DNA of 64,000 bases from assembly GCA_029237695.1 (NCBI GenBank), contig CM055278.1, positions 77,273,817 through 77,337,816 of the forward strand, in the 5' to 3' direction. The translations under genes and the position numbers were made by a program. Shown piece after piece: positions 44,600-57,625 of the stretch (position 1 is its first letter; every line of letters starts with the position of its first letter). The notes beneath the pieces were generated by a model, which saw nothing but the letters and a program-made list of their open reading frames with translations, searched no databases and had not been told where the DNA came from. This DNA comes from Conchocele bisecta. Taxonomy: Eukaryota; Mollusca; Bivalvia; Lucinida; Thyasiridae.

Positions 44600-45850
44600 C
44601 AATATCCGTTTGTTTGACCAGTTATATAATTTGTCGAGGTCGCTTTGCAGTGTTTTGTATTACTCTATATGCCTTTGTATGGACCGCGAACAAGTATGCA
44701 TTAGACTATGCAGTTTAGCATATCATTTATGTACACCACAAATAATATTTGTCCCAGAACACTGCCCTAGCTGTGGTATACCGCTTGTCAAAGGATTGAT
44801 GTTTGATTGTTGCCCATTCACAATAACTCATTGGTTTCTATCTTTGTGAAATTCCTCGACCCATTTCATTAGTTTGTTGCTGATTTGATACGATCGTAAT
44901 TTATTTAATAGTCTCGGGTGGGGTGCTTTGTCAAACGCTTTCATGGAATCCATGTATAGTGCATCTATAGAGCCTCCCGTATCGAATATATCTGTCCATT
45001 CATCAATCACTTTTAACAGTTGCAATGTTTGATCTCCCCAATAGAAAGCCAAAGTGTCGTTTGCTTAATAACTTATTTTTCCTCGTGTGTTCTACTATTT
45101 CTGCAACTTCTTTGAATAACGCTGTAATACGTCCTGCTTTCCATGTTCCGGGGACCTTGTCAGCTTTCAGAGAGGTATTGTATATGATTTACAGCGGCTT
45201 GCTCATGGTGTTAGCTAATGCTTTCAGGGATACCGGATGTTGCTCGTCTGGGCCCGAAGATTTAGTTGGTTCCAATTCTAGTAAAAGTTTCGTGATATCT
45301 TGAGATTCATTGAACAGTATGTCTTTACACTGGTGTTAACATATTTCCAGAACTTTTTAGATTTGTTTTGGCCTGTTTTGCAATATCTTTTTCCATTAAC
45401 TTTGTTCCGTAATTTCACATGTTCTTGTATGTTTCACTATCCCTCGTCTCCATATATCTTTGCCAGCAACTATGTTTATCTTTTTTTCTTCAGCGGAACA
45501 TAATGCGATTTTGCGTTGTTTGCGGTTTTGATCTTTGTTTAGTTACTAGTTCATCCGGATCGTCTCCAACCAGCAAGTCGTCCAATTTTATGTTAAGTTC
45601 CTTCTCAATTTCTTCGTAATTTCCTTTAAAGAAGTTCCAAATTGGTGCACAATTCTGGTTTAGTTAAAGAAATAGCATTTACAGCACCATTCCAGTACGC
45701 TATGGTCTCTATGCCCGAGTGGACTATTATACTGCACCTCGTCTATCATGTTATCCTCATTTGTGAATATTAAATCGATCAAACAGAGGTCACTATTGGC
45801 TCTCGCTCTGGTACTCATGGTAACATGTTGATGTAAATAACTATCTCTTA
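44600..45850 (-). pseudogene. Degenerate LINE, minus strand
   Basis: Read downward from 45850. First an endonuclease end (SDLCLIDLIFTNEDNMIDEV, about 45800-45740), then a lysine-rich linker. Next comes a reverse transcriptase core in the frame 45052-44828 (YMDSMKAFDKAPHPRLLNKL), and after a frame change SVLGQILFVVYINDM (about 44770-44725). Many stops. It belongs to the broad CR1/Jockey-like group by its general wording; the clade is not assigned. Confidence 0.8.
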
Positions 45851-46319
45851 CACTTTCGATAAAAGCGTTACTAACTCTATAATATGTATGTTACATCTAT
45901 CGAACTGTTTTTTTCCAGATGAAATCTGGAAAAATAGCATGATAGAGTATAATTAAGTGTAGCGGCATGCTACCAATCCATTATATAGATCAACTAATGT
46001 GTGTGGCCATGTGCTACTATGAAACAACGCCACCGTGACACAATGCAACACGCCAATTGCAACCAGCTACCTGATAGTCCTCGAATCAGCTATAATAACT
46101 TCCATAACCCAGATGTCGGTAATTTCACAATCAGCGAGTGTGACCACAGCAGATGTGACATTAATTCCCTATCTGCAATTTGTATGCAGTTACCTATCAA
46201 CATTCCACATCTCGCGTACCGGCGGCCTACCTCAATTCTACCTAGGACCGCCATACTCGGAACGCGCGACCCAGTCGCCATTTAAACTCGTGACCAACAA
46301 CAACTGGAGGAGGATATAT

Positions 46320-46700
46320 AGTGCGTACGAATGTAGAGAGTATATGGATAAGAGACCTGAGAGAAAGCATAACGACAAAGGATTACTTGAAATACATCAA
46401 CATAGGTAATGTTGAAGTTGGTGTAGCACACACAGTATGGAGAACCGCTAGAAATATTATAATGACCGGGATATCAAAAGGGCGAGCAGTAAGGCTAAAG
46501 TCAGAGTTATGTCCTATAGTATACAGAAGACCAGGTCAAAATACTGGAAGTATACAGACTCGGTCATCTGTTCATGTGCGGGTTATGAAATGAAACAACT
46601 GAACACTTTATAGCAGAATTCCCAGCACTTGCAGAGGAGAGGCAGCCACATTTGAACAAATTACGGAGGATCCTGTAGCCAGAAAATAGGACAGTGGTGT
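46320..46700 (+). pseudogene. 3' end of a degenerate LINE
   Basis: Pieces such as YLKYINIGNVEVGVAHTVW, and in another frame CG..NETTEHFIAEFPALAEER (about 46575-46645), match the C-terminal zinc-knuckle tail of LINE ORF2 proteins (C..C...ET..HF...CP.L...R, with the third Cys replaced by Phe). It is frameshifted and has stops. Confidence 0.65.
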
Positions 46701-46859
46701 AATACATAATTCTCACGCCAGAGCTACTTACTGCCCTCATACTGGATCCTTCGCTGCCCTTGCTGCAGGTGTTGCTGGTGTCAAGAGCCGGCGTGTGTCG
46801 CTGCCCTCTGGTGCCTCTGCCTCATGCATGTAACTAATTATAGCCTGCCAACTCCACCG

Positions 46860-48290
46860 GCCTGCATTGGTCTTTTCTGTTTCTATTCCTATATATGTGT
46901 ATCATCTTCAAACGACTTTGTATTAATTGTCTAACATGTATACTTGTTAACTTTTGAGTGGTGGGACGACATGTGGTTCCCATAAATCAAACCCATCCCG
47001 ATGTATATATCCCTAAGCCGCCCCCATTGCTCATGTTCGTTCTAGCATTATATATTGACTTACCTCAATATACTTGTGCGCAGGTTGGTTTGGTGGTGGA
47101 TAGTGATATGGGATATTTCTGTGTGGCTGCATGAGTGTGCTTCACCCAGTAACTGATATCGTGGATAATTACTAATATAATAACTCTAGGCGGGGGTAGG
47201 GGGGTTGATTGACTGATAACGGCATCAAAAAGTGTCCTTATAATTGATAATTGCCATATAAACATACGGTGCGGGAGTCTGAAATATGTTCAAAAGTGGG
47301 GCACTCATCCTCTCGCAGATCAACTGTTGGTAACACTGCAGATAGTAAATACAGCAATGACGACACTGATATCAAGCTGTGTATGACCATGTCATCCCCT
47401 CACATATCAACTGTCTATATAAGGGAGCGAGACGATCTGACTGTTGTAGAATTCTGCCATATTAAACGTGTGATAAAGGCAACGGTGGCGACAGTGGCAG
47501 CTATGCATACAGTACTCATATTTTAACACATATGTAAATTATTCTTGATCAAATCGTGTTCATATTTTTATTATAGATGATCTTGGGCCAGTGCCTCTCC
47601 AATAAATTTGTTTCATTGCTACTCAAAGACTGTGCCAAATTTTAAATTTTAAATTAGTATATAGCTGGAATACAGTTAATAGGTTTGATGGATATGTGCC
47701 ATGGTGATCTCGAACATGTGATATGCGGTAATCTCAAATATGTGATACCGCCTTGGATTTGTATTTTAATGTTATGGTTTTATATCAAGCTTCTATAGCC
47801 TTGAACAATGTGAATTTGTGCAAGTCACTAACACTTGCAACGATGCATTTTATTTCTAACTAAACCTATTGCTTACTTTTATCAATGTTTTTATTTTGTT
47901 GTCCCTTTAGACTTTTGGCACACAGAGGTGAGGAAACAAAATTGCGTAAATAAATATACATGTATAAGCTACATAAAACAAAATGCTGTAGTAACAAATG
48001 TGGGACCAGTGGTTGCGAGTGTCTGGTAATAAGGAATGTAATACGAAGTGTCGAAAGGATAGGCCTACATATATGATGCATCGGCCGACTGCACGAAAAG
48101 AATCCCACCCACCGCTACAAGCACATAATCATACCAGGAAATAAAATATGGACAGAAACCCAGTGCCAATGTACAGTAGTTTGGATTTATGTGCACATTT
48201 TATTACAAACATTAAATACGATTTTACTGTGATTTTAAAACATGCCTTACGTATTTTATACGGTGTCACGATAAGCCAGCGTGGGAACGT
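46860..48290. other. Unannotated intergenic stretch
   Basis: No supported gene or repeat. Confidence 0.4.
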
Positions 48291-48318
48291 CAACAACAAC
48301 AACAACAACAACAACAAC
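48291..48318. repeat. (CAA)n microsatellite
   Basis: Nine CAA/AAC units in a row. Confidence 0.95.
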
Positions 48319-48400
48319 TTCTTTTGGCGGGAGAGATTTTGCTGAATATACGACTTTTAACCTGACTTTTAAAGGCAATTATCTGTTATTGTGTTTTATT

Positions 48401-48500
48401 ATGCCCCCGCCACCAAATGGTGAGGAGGGCATATAGTGATACCCGTGTCCGTACCTCCCGTACCTCCGTCCGTACGTCCGTCCGTCTCGAAAAAATAAGT
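48401..48500 (+). repeat. Head of GCCCCCGCC dispersed repeat, copy 1
   Basis: ATGCCCCCGCCACC...GGTGAGGAGGGCATATAG is a hairpin head, followed by GTGTCCGTACCTCC and GTCCGTCCGTC. The same head is at 56368 and 63471. The body after 48500 has diverged beyond recognition. Confidence 0.8.
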
Positions 48501-49335
48501 TATAAGTTATGTTTCCTTACACACTACACAGATTAGAATGAATAGTCATACTTCCGCTCTCGCTATTACCGCTACGCATATTGTAGCTATACACAGATCT
48601 GCTGAACGTAGTTCTATGTGATAGAACGGCTGCAAATCTATTTTTGCAATCTGTTATTTCTCTTTATTTGCACACCGTTCTATCCCTAAAGGCCAAAAAC
48701 CGTTAGCAAAGTTCCGCCATGAATCGAGGGCGGAACGTATTCATCAATTTTTTTTTTTTTAACTATTTTAGCCACAAATTGCTAAACCCATTTGTAAACC
48801 TGTTCTAGAAACCTTATTTAACAATATTACTGCTTACCGTGGCAAAATCGGCATGTATTTTGATCTTAAAACGTGGATTATAACAGCAAGGTACAAGAAA
48901 TACAAATCTAGGTCACCCATTTACGAGCTGAATATTACCGTAATTTGAAAATAGGCACTGCCTATCAAAGTTGAAAATAATTTCTAAAGTGAAGTTCCAT
49001 GCCAACTTTTACTAAAGATGATTTGTAGGTTCAGATTGAGGCAGATAATTGATTGTTTTGCACGCTTTCTTCATATCAATACACTGTAGGCTGATGGGAC
49101 ATGGTACTGTAGTTGTTGTTTTTCACGTCACAGTGGGTTATCATGACTAGCATACATTGATACATGTACCATGCCAAAAGTTCTGATATAATAACTTCAG
49201 AAATACCACAGTACACCAACAGCTATATTTTCATTTGATTACAGTAAAAAGTTTCATTTGATTATTAAAATAAATATTTTGTAAATTCCGTTTACATGGT
49301 CAATTTGATTATTTCAATAAATAATTTAATTTTTA
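48501..49335. other. Unannotated stretch
   Basis: It may include the decayed body of the preceding repeat; nothing else is seen. Confidence 0.4.
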
Positions 49336-50000
49336 CAACTTACCACGATCTCTGATGCATGTCTGAATGTTCACAATTGTCAATAGTTTATGATTGTTGT
49401 CTTCATACACAAGGAAACTTGTTTAGTTAGTTATAATTCACAATAGTTTGTTGACATTTACTGTATGTGTTGAATGCAACCACCATCTTTGCTGGTTCTG
49501 CTTGTCTTGACTCGTGTCTGGTCGGAGCTTTCCTTCTACATAATCTAGCCAATCACTGGAAAAACCTATAAATAGGAGTGCAAACTTGTAAGGCCCTAAA
49601 AATGTTATCCTATTGCTCACCGACGATATTACCCATGGTCCGTTAATCGTTAGATATGATTATTTGAATGTGATTCTGGCATTATTGAATATTAATATTG
49701 GGTGTAAATATTACAATGCCAATCCCCGATTCGTGCACCCCTGCTGTGTGACTCCCCGCCCTAGCTTTGTGACCCTCCCATCCTTGCTGATTGATCCCCC
49801 ACCCGTTATTCGTGCCCACCTACTGTGTGACTCCCCACCATCGCTTCGTGTCCCCTCCCAGCCCCGCTGGGTGACTCCCACACCCAGTCGTGATTCCCGC
49901 TGTATGACTCCAACCCAACATTATTCCCCTCCCCCAGCTTCGTGATTCCCGCTGTGTGACTCCCCACCCTAGCTTCGTGCCCACTCCCACCCTTTATGTA
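49336..50000. repeat. Dispersed repeat family 4, copy 2
   Basis: Same order as 23020-24740: ACAACTTACCACGATCTC, TCAATAGTTTATGATTG, TATAAATAGGAG (about 49567), ATGGTCCGTTAATCG, then a short C-rich minisatellite (CCCCGCCCTAGCTTTGTGACCC..., about 250 bp). Confidence 0.75.
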
Positions 50001-50896
50001 TCTGCCTGTGCCAACAGGAAAGCATTTGGACAAGTTTCCTCATGATTGTTTGTAATAATTGTAAAATAAATACAGTTTTAAACTAATGTGCATGACAGCC
50101 AAGTATATGCATAATTAATTGACATTGAGTGAAATATGCTGACAGTATTAGTTGCTCAAAATGTTACCCTGATTTACATGTACTCCCCATCATCGGTAGT
50201 AGAGCTATAGTGCGGTCCACAGCATTCTCCTGCACAGTAGTCTGGAGTATAATCAGTGTTCAGTTTCCACAACTATATCAGAGGGTGATGGTGTAAATAG
50301 GCACACGCGCATAATGAATGGAGCTAATTGTGACCATAGATATTCGGGAAAATGGAGAGAACTGTAACTGTAACTTTCATATTCCGTAGATTAGCCAATT
50401 TACACCATCAGCAATCATATGTAAATTCTTTCAACTAATTGGAAAACAAACATATTCCAATTAACACTGAACATTTACGTTCACCACAGGCACCTTTGTT
50501 TGTGAATTTGTGATTTTGTTTTCAAGACATAGTCAAGCGATCCATGATAATCAGTGGACATGACTAACAGAAACAAGAAAACATTGCAAGTGCGGTTTTA
50601 TCGCACCTGTTCAGTTGTGTCACAGACTGTGCTATATTCACAGTCAAAATGTGCTCAAAGACCATCAGGGATGGAGAAAATAACTAAATACATGTAGCAT
50701 AACATCATGATAAAGCTATAAATTGTTAAATTTAGTTTCATACACCAACGTCGCCCGCTATACATGTAGGTAGTGCCTGTTTCATATTATTGTTGTTGTT
50801 ATCTTACTAGTAGCTTTCCACGCGTTTTCATTTAAAATCTAAATGAATTCGTTTCGTTAAAATTTAGATTTTTCTTTTTGTATTTATCCAAAATGG
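50001..50896. other. Unannotated intergenic stretch
   Basis: Nothing is supported. Confidence 0.45.
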
Positions 50897-51348
50897 CAGG
50901 AGCTGGAAGTTTTGAAGACACCGGTTTCAATTTAAATAATTTATTCTATTAAGATCTACATCTATCAGGAAAGGATACTTGCATTAACACTTCAGATTTA
51001 TGGTTTTATGAAATAGAGTAAGTTTTGGAGGTGGCAGTGGCATATTTTGAAATGGCAAAAATGCTATTTAAATTAATGGGCTTTCATACCGATGAACAAA
51101 ACTCAGCAACAACAACAAACACAAAGTTGCTGAGATTTTGTCACACAGAACTAGCTGCGAACAGTAACTTGCAATTTACTTCTGTACCTTCCGTAGCTAC
51201 AGTCCGGGAGTAGATTGCAAGAATTACCGTTCGCAACTAACGGATCTGCTTTATAAGTTGATATTTCACACACCCATTGCTCTGATGGTCTGCTTTCATG
51301 CTGTTGTCGCCATACGTAACTCACTGAGGGGAGGAAGTGTGTATTCGT

Positions 51349-51436
51349 GCCCGGCTAGCTCAGTCTGTTATAGCGATGGTATGCCATACCATACTATGGT
51401 AAACCAGAGGTCCCGGGTTCGAGCCCCGGGCCGGTG
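51349..51436 (+). repeat. tRNA-Thr-like SINE head with insertion in the anticodon loop
   Basis: A-box TAGCTCAGTCTGTTATAGC and B-box GGTTCGAGCCC are present. The anticodon arm is extended by about 15 nt (ATGCCATACCATACT). It is flanked by CGTAACTCACTGAGGGGAGG and by CACATTTTTCTCACCCTGTG, also found at the next copy. Confidence 0.75.
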
Positions 51437-51625
51437 CACATTTTTCTCACCCTGTGACATATGGCGCCCAATGTGGGGCCGTGACTGATATATATACTAC
51501 CCAAAATGTACCAAATATATGGAATTGAGAGACGAATTAAATATAGAATTCGGGGACAAATTCCAATTTGGCGGGGAAGTATGTTGCAGTACGTAACTCA
51601 CTGAGGGGAGGAAGTGTGTATTCGT

Positions 51626-51698
51626 GCCCGGCTAGCTCAGTCGGTTAGAGCGATGGTACGGTAAACCAGAGGTCCCGGGTTCGAGCCCCGGGCCGGTG
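51626..51698 (+). repeat. tRNA-Thr-like SINE head, 73 nt
   Basis: It folds as a cloverleaf: D stem GCTC/GAGC, anticodon arm TGGT-ACGGTAA-ACCA, T arm CCGGG-TTCGAGC-CCCGG. The acceptor stem pairs only 5 of 7. The anticodon position reads GGT (Thr), but base 33 is C, not the universal T, so a working tRNA is doubtful. The A and B boxes are perfect, so RNA polymerase III transcription is plausible. Confidence 0.75.
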
Positions 51699-53597
51699 CA
51701 CATTTTTCTCACCCTGTGACAAATCCACAATTCTCTGACCCTCTGTATTTTCAAATGTGCCTTGTTTTCTTTGGCTGCCAGCCGGGGCATTCGTGTAACG
51801 ACGTGGCATTTCTAGTTTGTTATATTTCCCTGTTTGTTTGCTTCTTCCAAACTCAGCCAGATGGGGCAAGGAGTGCATCGTTATTTATAAAATACCAAAA
51901 CATCTTTATAATCTATTTAAATCACCTGACGTATGTTCAGCAGCGTGAGCGCTCACACCGAGCGATTGCCAAGTAAACTTAGCCACGGGAGCGCTCGCTG
52001 TAAATTCAAACTACCTCTGGTCGGCTTGCTGGTGCTTCGATGAGCAATGTGGTTCAGAAGCAAAGTGTTCAAAGTGCTCGCAAGCACCAGGGCTGCTGAA
52101 CATACCGTTTAGCTGGCCTGCTCGTGGGTGCTTCAGCGAGCAATGTCGTTCAGAAAGAAAGTGCTTGAAGCGCACACGAGCGCCAGGGCCGCTGAACATA
52201 CCTCTGGTTATGATCATCAGAGACATAAATACTATACAGAGACGGGTAACTTGTATTAATGGATTATGTTTATGCCTTTAAATTCCAGCGAGACACTGGG
52301 ACAATTGTTTACCAGCCAATCACAGCAAAAGTTGCACCAGAGTTCTCACTAATTTTTAGCGCACCTTTCAAAGAAAGGCGTGCTTATGGCATAACCTCGG
52401 CGTCGTAGTCGGCGTCGGTCCGTTTGTCTGTCCGTCAGTCTTCAAAAATTTAAAATTTGAAAATAAAGTTTTATAATTTCTGTTCCCGTTCACCAAACCT
52501 TTTGCTATTTCACACATGCCTTCATGCCTTAGTTTAGTGTATTCCAGAATGTAATTCTCGCGTCAAATGTTTGTTAAAAGCAAACTTTCACAGGTTTTGG
52601 CATGTTTATGTTACAAAGATTTAAAAAAAATAGGATGGAAATTCAAATCCAAGATGGTCGACAACACTGTATATGAACACTTGAAATAAATCATAGATTC
52701 TGTACAGTGACTTCTAAAGTCATGTATTGCACACAGTTAATATGTATAATGACATATCATTGACACGGCAATATATGTATACTATCATAAAAAAAATGAA
52801 TTTGGCCAATTTATATTTCAAAATGGCCGCTTGGAAACAAACAATATCATCGTGTTCATACAAAATACGCTGAAATATATGAACTATCGACATCCCATGG
52901 CATCTGTCCCACAATATATCGGTCTCCGCGAAAGATCGTCGGACCTCAGACCTGGCCGACAAAAATTGACCAGGACCGGTAAATATTCTCGAAACTTCGG
53001 TCCTCGTGTCCGATGAAATTTTCAAGTTGGTGACGAGCTCAGCCAGTGACGAATTGAAAAATTCTCCTCGTCCTTTACTAGTTTAGAACATGAAATGAAA
53101 GTCATCGAGCTGTGTTTGTTTACAAAAATGTGTCGGTGAAAATGGTAGGAGCTGGAAGTTTTGAAGACACCGGTTTCAATTTAAATAATTTATTCTATTA
53201 AGATCTACATCTACCAGGAAAGGATACTTGCATTAACACTTCAGATTTATGGTTTTATGAAATAGAGTAAGTTTTGGAGGTGGCAGTGGCATATTTTGAA
53301 ATGGCAAAAATGCTATTTAAATTAATGGGCTTTCATACCGATGAACAAAACTCAGCAACAACAACAAACACAAAGTTGCTGAGATTTTGTCACACAGAAC
53401 TAGCTGCGAACAGTAACTTGCAATTTACTTCTGTACCTTCCGTAGCTACAGTCCGGGAGTAGATTGCAAGAATTACCGTTCGCAACTAACGGATCTGCTT
53501 TATAAGTTGATATTTCACACACCCATTGCTCTGATGGTCTGCTTTCATGCTGTTGTCGCCATACGTAACTCACTGAGGGGAGGAAGTGTGTATTCGT

Positions 53598-53685
53598 GCC
53601 CGGCTAGCTCAGTCTGTTATAGCGATGGTATGCCATACCATACTATGGTAAACCAGAGGTCCCGGGTTCGAGCCCCAGGCCGGTG
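53598..53685 (+). repeat. tRNA-Thr-like SINE head, duplicate of 51349-51436
   Basis: Identical apart from one T-stem change (CCCCAGG), which breaks a T-stem pair. Confidence 0.75.
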
Positions 53686-53874
53686 CACATTTTTCTCACC
53701 CTGTGACATATGGCGACCAATGTGGGGCCGTGACTGATATATATACTACCCAAAATGTACCAAATATATGGAATTGAGAGACGAATTAAATATAGAATTC
53801 GGGGACAAATTCCAATTTGGCGGGGAAGTATGTTGCGGTACGTAACTCACTGAGGGGAGGAAGTATGTATTCGT

Positions 53875-53947
53875 GCCCGGCTAGCTCAGTCGGTTAGAGC
53901 GATGGTACGGTAAACCAGAGGTCCCGGGTTCGAGCCCCGGGCCGGTG
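53875..53947 (+). repeat. tRNA-Thr-like SINE head, duplicate of 51626-51698
   Basis: Identical in the 73-nt tRNA-like part. Confidence 0.75.
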
Positions 53948-55389
53948 CACATTTTTCTCACCCTGTGACAAATCCACAATTCTCTGACCCTCTGTATTTT
54001 CAAATGTGCCTTGTTTTCTTTGGCTGCCAGCCGGGGCATTCGTGTAACGACGTGGCATTTCTAGTTTGTTATATTTCCCTGTTTGTTTGCTTCTTCCAAA
54101 CTCAGCCAGATGGGGCAAGGAGTGCATCGTTATTTATAAAATACCAAAACATCTTTATAATCTATTTAAATCACCTGACGTATGTTCAGCAGCGTGAGCG
54201 CTCACACCGAGCGATTGCCAAGTAAACTTAGCCACGGGAGCGCTCGCTGTAAATTCAAACTACCTCTGGTCGGCTTGCTGGTGCTCGATGAGCAATGTGG
54301 TTCAGAAGCAAAGTGTTCAAAGTGCTCGCAAGCACCAGGGCTGCTGAACATACCGTTTAGCTGGCCTGCTCGTGGGTGCTTCAGCGAGCAATGTCGTTCA
54401 GAAAGAAAGTGCTTGAAGCGCACACGAGCGCCAGGGCCGCTGAACATACCTCTGGTCATGATCATCAGAGACATAAATACTATACAGAGACGGGTAACTT
54501 GTATTAATGGATTATGTTTATGCCTTTAAATTCCAGCGAGACACTGGGACAATTGTTTACCAGCCAATCACAGCAAAAGTTGCACCAGAGTTCTCACTAA
54601 TTTTTAGCACACCTTTCAAAGAAAGGCGTGCTTATGGCATAACCTCGGCGTCGTAGTCGGCGTCGGTCCGTTTGTCTGTCCGTCAGTCTTCAAAAATTTG
54701 AAAATGGGGGAAATTTGTTATAATTTCTGTTCCCGTTCACCAAACCTTTTGCTATTTCACACATGCCTTCATGCCGTTTAGTGTATTCCAGAATGTAATT
54801 CTCGCGTCAAATGTTTGTTAAAAGCAAACTTTCACAGGTTTTGGCATGTTTATGTTACAAAGATTTAAAAAAAATAGGATGGAAATTCAAATCCAAGATG
54901 GTCGACAACACTGTATATGAACACTTGAAATAAATCATAGATTCTGTACAGTGACTTCTAAAGTCATGTATTGCACACAGTTAATATGTATAATGACATA
55001 TCATTGACACGGCAATATATGTATACTATCATAAAAAAAATGAATTTGGCCAATTTATATTTCAAAATGGCCGCTTGGAAACAAACAATATCATCGTGTT
55101 CATACAAAATACGCTGAAATATATGAACTATCGACATCCCATGGCATCTGTCCCACAATATATCGGTCTCCGCGAAAGATCGTCGGACCTCAGACCTGGC
55201 CGACAAAAATTGACCAGGACCGGTAAATATTCTCGAAACTTCGGTCCTCGTGTCCGATGAAATTTTCAAGTTGGTGACGAGCTCAGCCAGTGACGAATTG
55301 AAAAATTCTCCTCGTCCTTTACTAGTTTAGAACATGAAGTGAAAGTCATCGAGCTGTGTTTGTTTACAAAAATGTGTCGGTGAAAATGG

Positions 55390-56367
55390 TTGTAAGCTGC
55401 TTCCCTATTGGTGAATAGCAATCATAAAGTCAAATATCATTGGTCTGCATGCCAATAGCCAATCAAATATCGTGTTTTTAAACTACACGCGTCCAAATAG
55501 TGAATAATTAATTTACGTTTGTTTCCGTAATGACCGCCCCTCAATATAATGTGTGGCAGTTTTCCCACGCTAGCGACACCTGTCGGGGACATTCATTGAA
55601 CACTTCAGACATTTATAATTAATTTATTCACAAAGGTTTCTACACTTTCCTAATAAGGAAATCGAGTAAGTTTATTTCTAATTCGGAAACGAATATGCGT
55701 ACGTTTTTTAAATTCAACTTCCAAGTTATAGTTTTGCATATTTAGCGTCAAAACCGATCCAAAGCTGGCAAGAAACACTGAATATAGTGTTTCAACAAAA
55801 AAAAACACATTTATTTACGATCGAAAGTGAGTTTTAAGCTGAAAGAATAATGGTCTTATCGATTGACACCCGAGCAAGTCGCCCCCACACAGTTTCGGAC
55901 CTAAAAATGAATTAGTGAGAAATGATAATTTCACTGTTTTATATCATTTTAAATATATTAATTGATTAATATAAATTAATTATAATAGGGGATAGTGTCT
56001 GTTGACGGCCCTGAGCAATAAAATATACTGTTTTCAACAGTTTCATGAATTTATATAGTGTATATTAATTCCAACTCATATAGTGTTTAGACCGTCCGTC
56101 CGTGCGTCCATTCGTAATAAGTTTGTAACAGTTACTCAAATCAGCGGCAGGGGCCATCTGTGATCTGCTAGGCCACATTTATTGTTTAATGTTTGAACGT
56201 AGCCGTCCATCTTTAGTCCGTAGTACGTGCGTCACCCTACTGTCACCACTAATCCTCTTAAACCAGTTGATGTAGAAAGTTGAAACTCTGCGGTAAGCTT
56301 GCTTTAATATGATTGTCTGCTTTCATAGTATTTATTTTGTCGTATTTTAAATTCAGTGTTGATTTTT
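55390..56367. other. Unannotated intergenic stretch
   Basis: No supported gene. A GTCCGTCCGTGCGTCC phrase near 56092 marks a worn dispersed repeat. Confidence 0.45.
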
Positions 56368-57625
56368 ATGCCCCCGCTACCGATAGGTACGGGGGCATAT
56401 AGTGTTACCGGCGTCCGTACGTCCGTCCGTCCGTCCGTCCCGATATTACCATATTCTTTAGTAACTTCTACATGGCTTCACATATTATGTCACTATTTAT
56501 ACACGTGGTACATATGAACATGCCTTACACACTCCACCCCCCAGTACTTCGACGTTGACCTTTCGCCTTGACCTTTTCCACTTTAAATGTTTGCTTGGCA
56601 CTTTGGGACAAATCTACGTGCATGTTTCTCAATCCTACATTAACTTCTCAATACTTTTGCCAATCGCTTAAATATTTATACACATGATACATATGAACAT
56701 GCCCTACGCACTCCACCACCCAGTACTTCGACCTTGACCTTGACCTTTTCCACTTTAAATGTTTGCTTGGCACTTTGGGACAAATCTACGTGCATGTTTC
56801 TCAATCCTACACTAACTTCTCAATACTTTTGCCAATCGCTTAAATATTTATACACATGATACATATGAACATGCCCTACACACTCCACCACCCAGTACTT
56901 CGACCTTCACCTTTGGCCTTTACCTTTTCCACTTTAAATGTTTGCTTGGCACTTTGGGACAAATCTACGTACACGTTTCTCAATCCTACACTAACTTCTC
57001 AATACTTTTGCCAATTGCTTAAATATTTATACACATGATACATATGAACATGCCCTACACACTCCACCACCCAGTACTTCGACCTTGACCTTTGACCTTC
57101 ACCTTTTCTACTTTAAATGTTTACTTAGCACTTTGGGACAAATCTACGTGCACGTTTCTCAATCCTACAATAACTTCTCAATACTTTTGCCAATCGCTTA
57201 AATATTTATACACATGATACATATGAACATGCCTTACACACTCCACCACCCATTACTTCGACCTTGACCTTTGACCTTCACCTTTTCCACTTTAATTGTA
57301 TACTTGCCACTTTGGGACAAATCTACGTGCGCGTTTCTCAATCCTACACTAACTTTCACATACACATTGCTCTAATGGTCCTCTACCGCCCTGTGACAAA
57401 TCCACATTCGTCCTGCCCCCGCTAAGCACAGGGTCAAGGTCACAGACTTGGTCACATTTCACACACGCATTGATACAATGGTCCTCTACCGCCCTGTGAC
57501 AAATCCAGATTCGTCCCGCCCCCACTAAGCCCAGGGTGAAGGTGCGTTCAAAACATTAAATCTCGGGTAAATGGCTTATAATCAAATATGCCTTGTTTTC
57601 TTTGGCTGCCAGCGGGGGGGCATTC
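56368..57625 (+). repeat. GCCCCCGCC dispersed repeat, copy 2, with five internal tandem units of about 175 bp
   Basis: The hairpin head ATGCCCCCGCTACC...GGTACGGGGGCATATAG is followed by GTCCGTCCGTCCGTCC. Five units (about 56460-57360) each hold CTCAATACTTTTGCCAATCG, ATACATATGAACATGCC, ACTCCACCACCCAGTACTTC, GACCTTGACCTTT and CACTTTGGGACAAATCTACG. The end part holds CGCCCTGTGACAAATCCA and CTTTGGCTGCCAGCGGGGGG. It is typical molluscan repeat sequence. Confidence 0.88.

Larger units (their letters stand above)
50897..53145. repeat. 2249-bp tandem duplication, unit 1
   Basis: It is almost identical to unit 2, base for base for most of its length. The left breakpoint reads CCAAAATGGCAGGAGCTGG, the junction GAAAATGGTAGGAGCTGG and the right breakpoint GAAAATGGTTGTAAGCTGC, so AAAATGG is shared by all three. 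The unit contains two tRNA-like SINE heads, a 95-bp imperfect direct repeat at about 52010-52205 (GTGCTTCAGCGAGCAATGT, CCAGGGCCGCTGAACATACC), and a dispersed repeat at 52367-52640 (GCGCACC...GGCGTGC head, GGTCCGTTTGTCTGTCCGTC). It also holds AAGATGGTCGAC and AAAATGGCCGC motifs. No gene. Confidence 0.95.
53146..55389. repeat. 2244-bp tandem duplication, unit 2
   Basis: It is a near-exact copy of 50897-53145. Differences are few: GCCCCAGGCC against GCCCCGGGCC in the first SINE head, a lost T near 54283, a small replacement near 54698-54715 and a lost CTTA near 54773. Confidence 0.95.

Noticed and set aside
51025..51213. Repeated small frames in both units of the 2.25-kb duplication (51025-51213, 53274-53462 and others)
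   Set aside because: Identity between units reflects the recent duplication, not selection; no protein family is recognised.
51626..51698. Functional tRNA-Thr gene
   Set aside because: Position 33 is C, the acceptor stem is imperfect, and the flanks are shared with a second copy, which points to a SINE head.
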